DNA from: Gammaproteobacteria bacterium
GTDB lineage: Bacteria > Pseudomonadota > Gammaproteobacteria > SZUA-229
Assembly (NCBI GenBank): GCA_016191795.1
Contig: JACPVK010000293.1
Location: forward strand, 1 to 5,527
Length of the DNA: 5,527 nt
Direction of reading: 5' to 3'
Positions 5,125-5,527 of this stretch are shown piece after piece. The first letter of the stretch is position 1, and every line of letters begins with the position of its first letter. The translations under genes and the position numbers were made by a program. Below the pieces are notes generated by a model. That model was not told where the DNA came from. It saw nothing but the letters and a program-made list of their open reading frames with translations, and made no database searches.

Positions 5125-5527
5125 ATGGCTTCCGAATTTTCAATGCTATTTATTTTCGGCACTATCGTTTTTGTGGCGGCAACCGTCAGTACCTATAATC
5201 GATTTATTCAATACAGAAACAAAATCGAGGAAACCTGGAGCGGAATTGATATCGCACTCAAACGCAGGTTTAATCTCATACCCAATATGATCAATGCCGT
5301 CAAACTATATAGTGCGCACGAAGCAGATGTTCTCACTCAAACCGCCGAGGCTCGCCATGGTTCGGCAGCGCTGGCAGACCGCACAGCCGAAGAAAGCGCC
5401 ATCACACAATCACTACAGGGTTTACTGGCCGTAGCCGAAGCCTACCCGGATTTAAAAGCCAGCCAGAACTTCCTGGCCCTGCAAGTCAGCCTTAGTGACG
5501 TCGAGAATCAAATTCAGCAAGCACGAA
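5125..5527 (+). CDS. lemA: LemA-family membrane protein, 5' part (runs off the window)
   Basis: The first 134 codons are present and remain open at the window edge. Residues 7-23 (MLFIFGTIVFVAATVST) form the single N-terminal membrane segment of LemA proteins. Then comes the family core: YNRFIQYRNKIEETWSGIDIALKRRFNLIPNMINAVKLYSAHE (24-66), and later LLAVAEAYPDLKASQNFLALQVSLSDVENQIQQAR (100-134). These correspond to the conserved KRRxxLIPN and AYPDLKAxxNF motifs. LemA proteins are four-helix bundles anchored in the membrane; their role is poorly defined, and they are often next to HtpX or TPM-domain genes, which cannot be checked here. AGAGGA at 5111-5116 precedes the ATG by eight bases. It follows the hairpin at 4916-4951, so it is probably a separate transcription unit. 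Confidence 0.9.
   Translation, partial: MASEFSMLFIFGTIVFVAATVSTYNRFIQYRNKIEETWSGIDIALKRRFNLIPNMINAVKLYSAHEADVLTQTAEARHGSAALADRTAEESAITQSLQGLLAVAEAYPDLKASQNFLALQVSLSDVENQIQQAR

Overview
The window looks like chromosomal DNA of a gammaproteobacterium with moderate GC content. Three things suggest this. Kbp-like (BON plus LysM) and YidB-like (DUF937) small proteins lie next to each other. A signal-peptide-bearing catalase-peroxidase has an OxyR-like site upstream. REP palindromes of the GTGGGAGCGGGC type, best known from Pseudomonas and relatives, are present. The genus cannot be decided from this stretch. There are no tRNA or rRNA genes, no CRISPR array and no transposase gene.

Layout, left to right. 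Positions 18-205 hold a REPIN-like element: two REP sequences in opposite orientation around a short spacer with its own hairpin. Positions 487-2733 (minus strand) encode a full-length exported catalase-peroxidase (KatG/KatP type) interrupted by one in-frame TAA at codon 327. The reading frame is the same on both sides of the stop, and the heme-pocket and catalytic residues are intact. About 40 bases downstream the sequence also looks as if two single-base indels compensate each other. Upstream of katG, at 2881-2917, is a 13-of-16 match to the four-tetranucleotide OxyR pattern.

Positions 2918-3417 are a gene-free stretch with an orphan minus-strand terminator-like hairpin and three palindromes of different sequence, probably three kinds of dispersed intergenic repeat. 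Positions 3418-3567 encode a 49-residue lipoprotein. Positions 3568-3915 contain possible decayed coding sequence, a perfect 16-base palindrome and an AT-rich inverted repeat just before the next gene.

The right half is a plus-strand run of small genes: a Kbp/YgaU-like BON-LysM protein (3916-4359), a YidB/DUF937 protein (4483-4908) closed by a strong hairpin (4916-4951), and the first 134 codons of a LemA-family membrane protein (5125 to the window edge). The shared theme is envelope and stress physiology: periplasmic peroxide removal, a lipoprotein, an osmotic/K+-linked LysM protein and a LemA protein. This functional grouping is inference. I did not find a clearly new multi-gene system. The most unusual items are the interrupted katG, the cluster of palindromic repeats and the structured leader of the Kbp-like gene.
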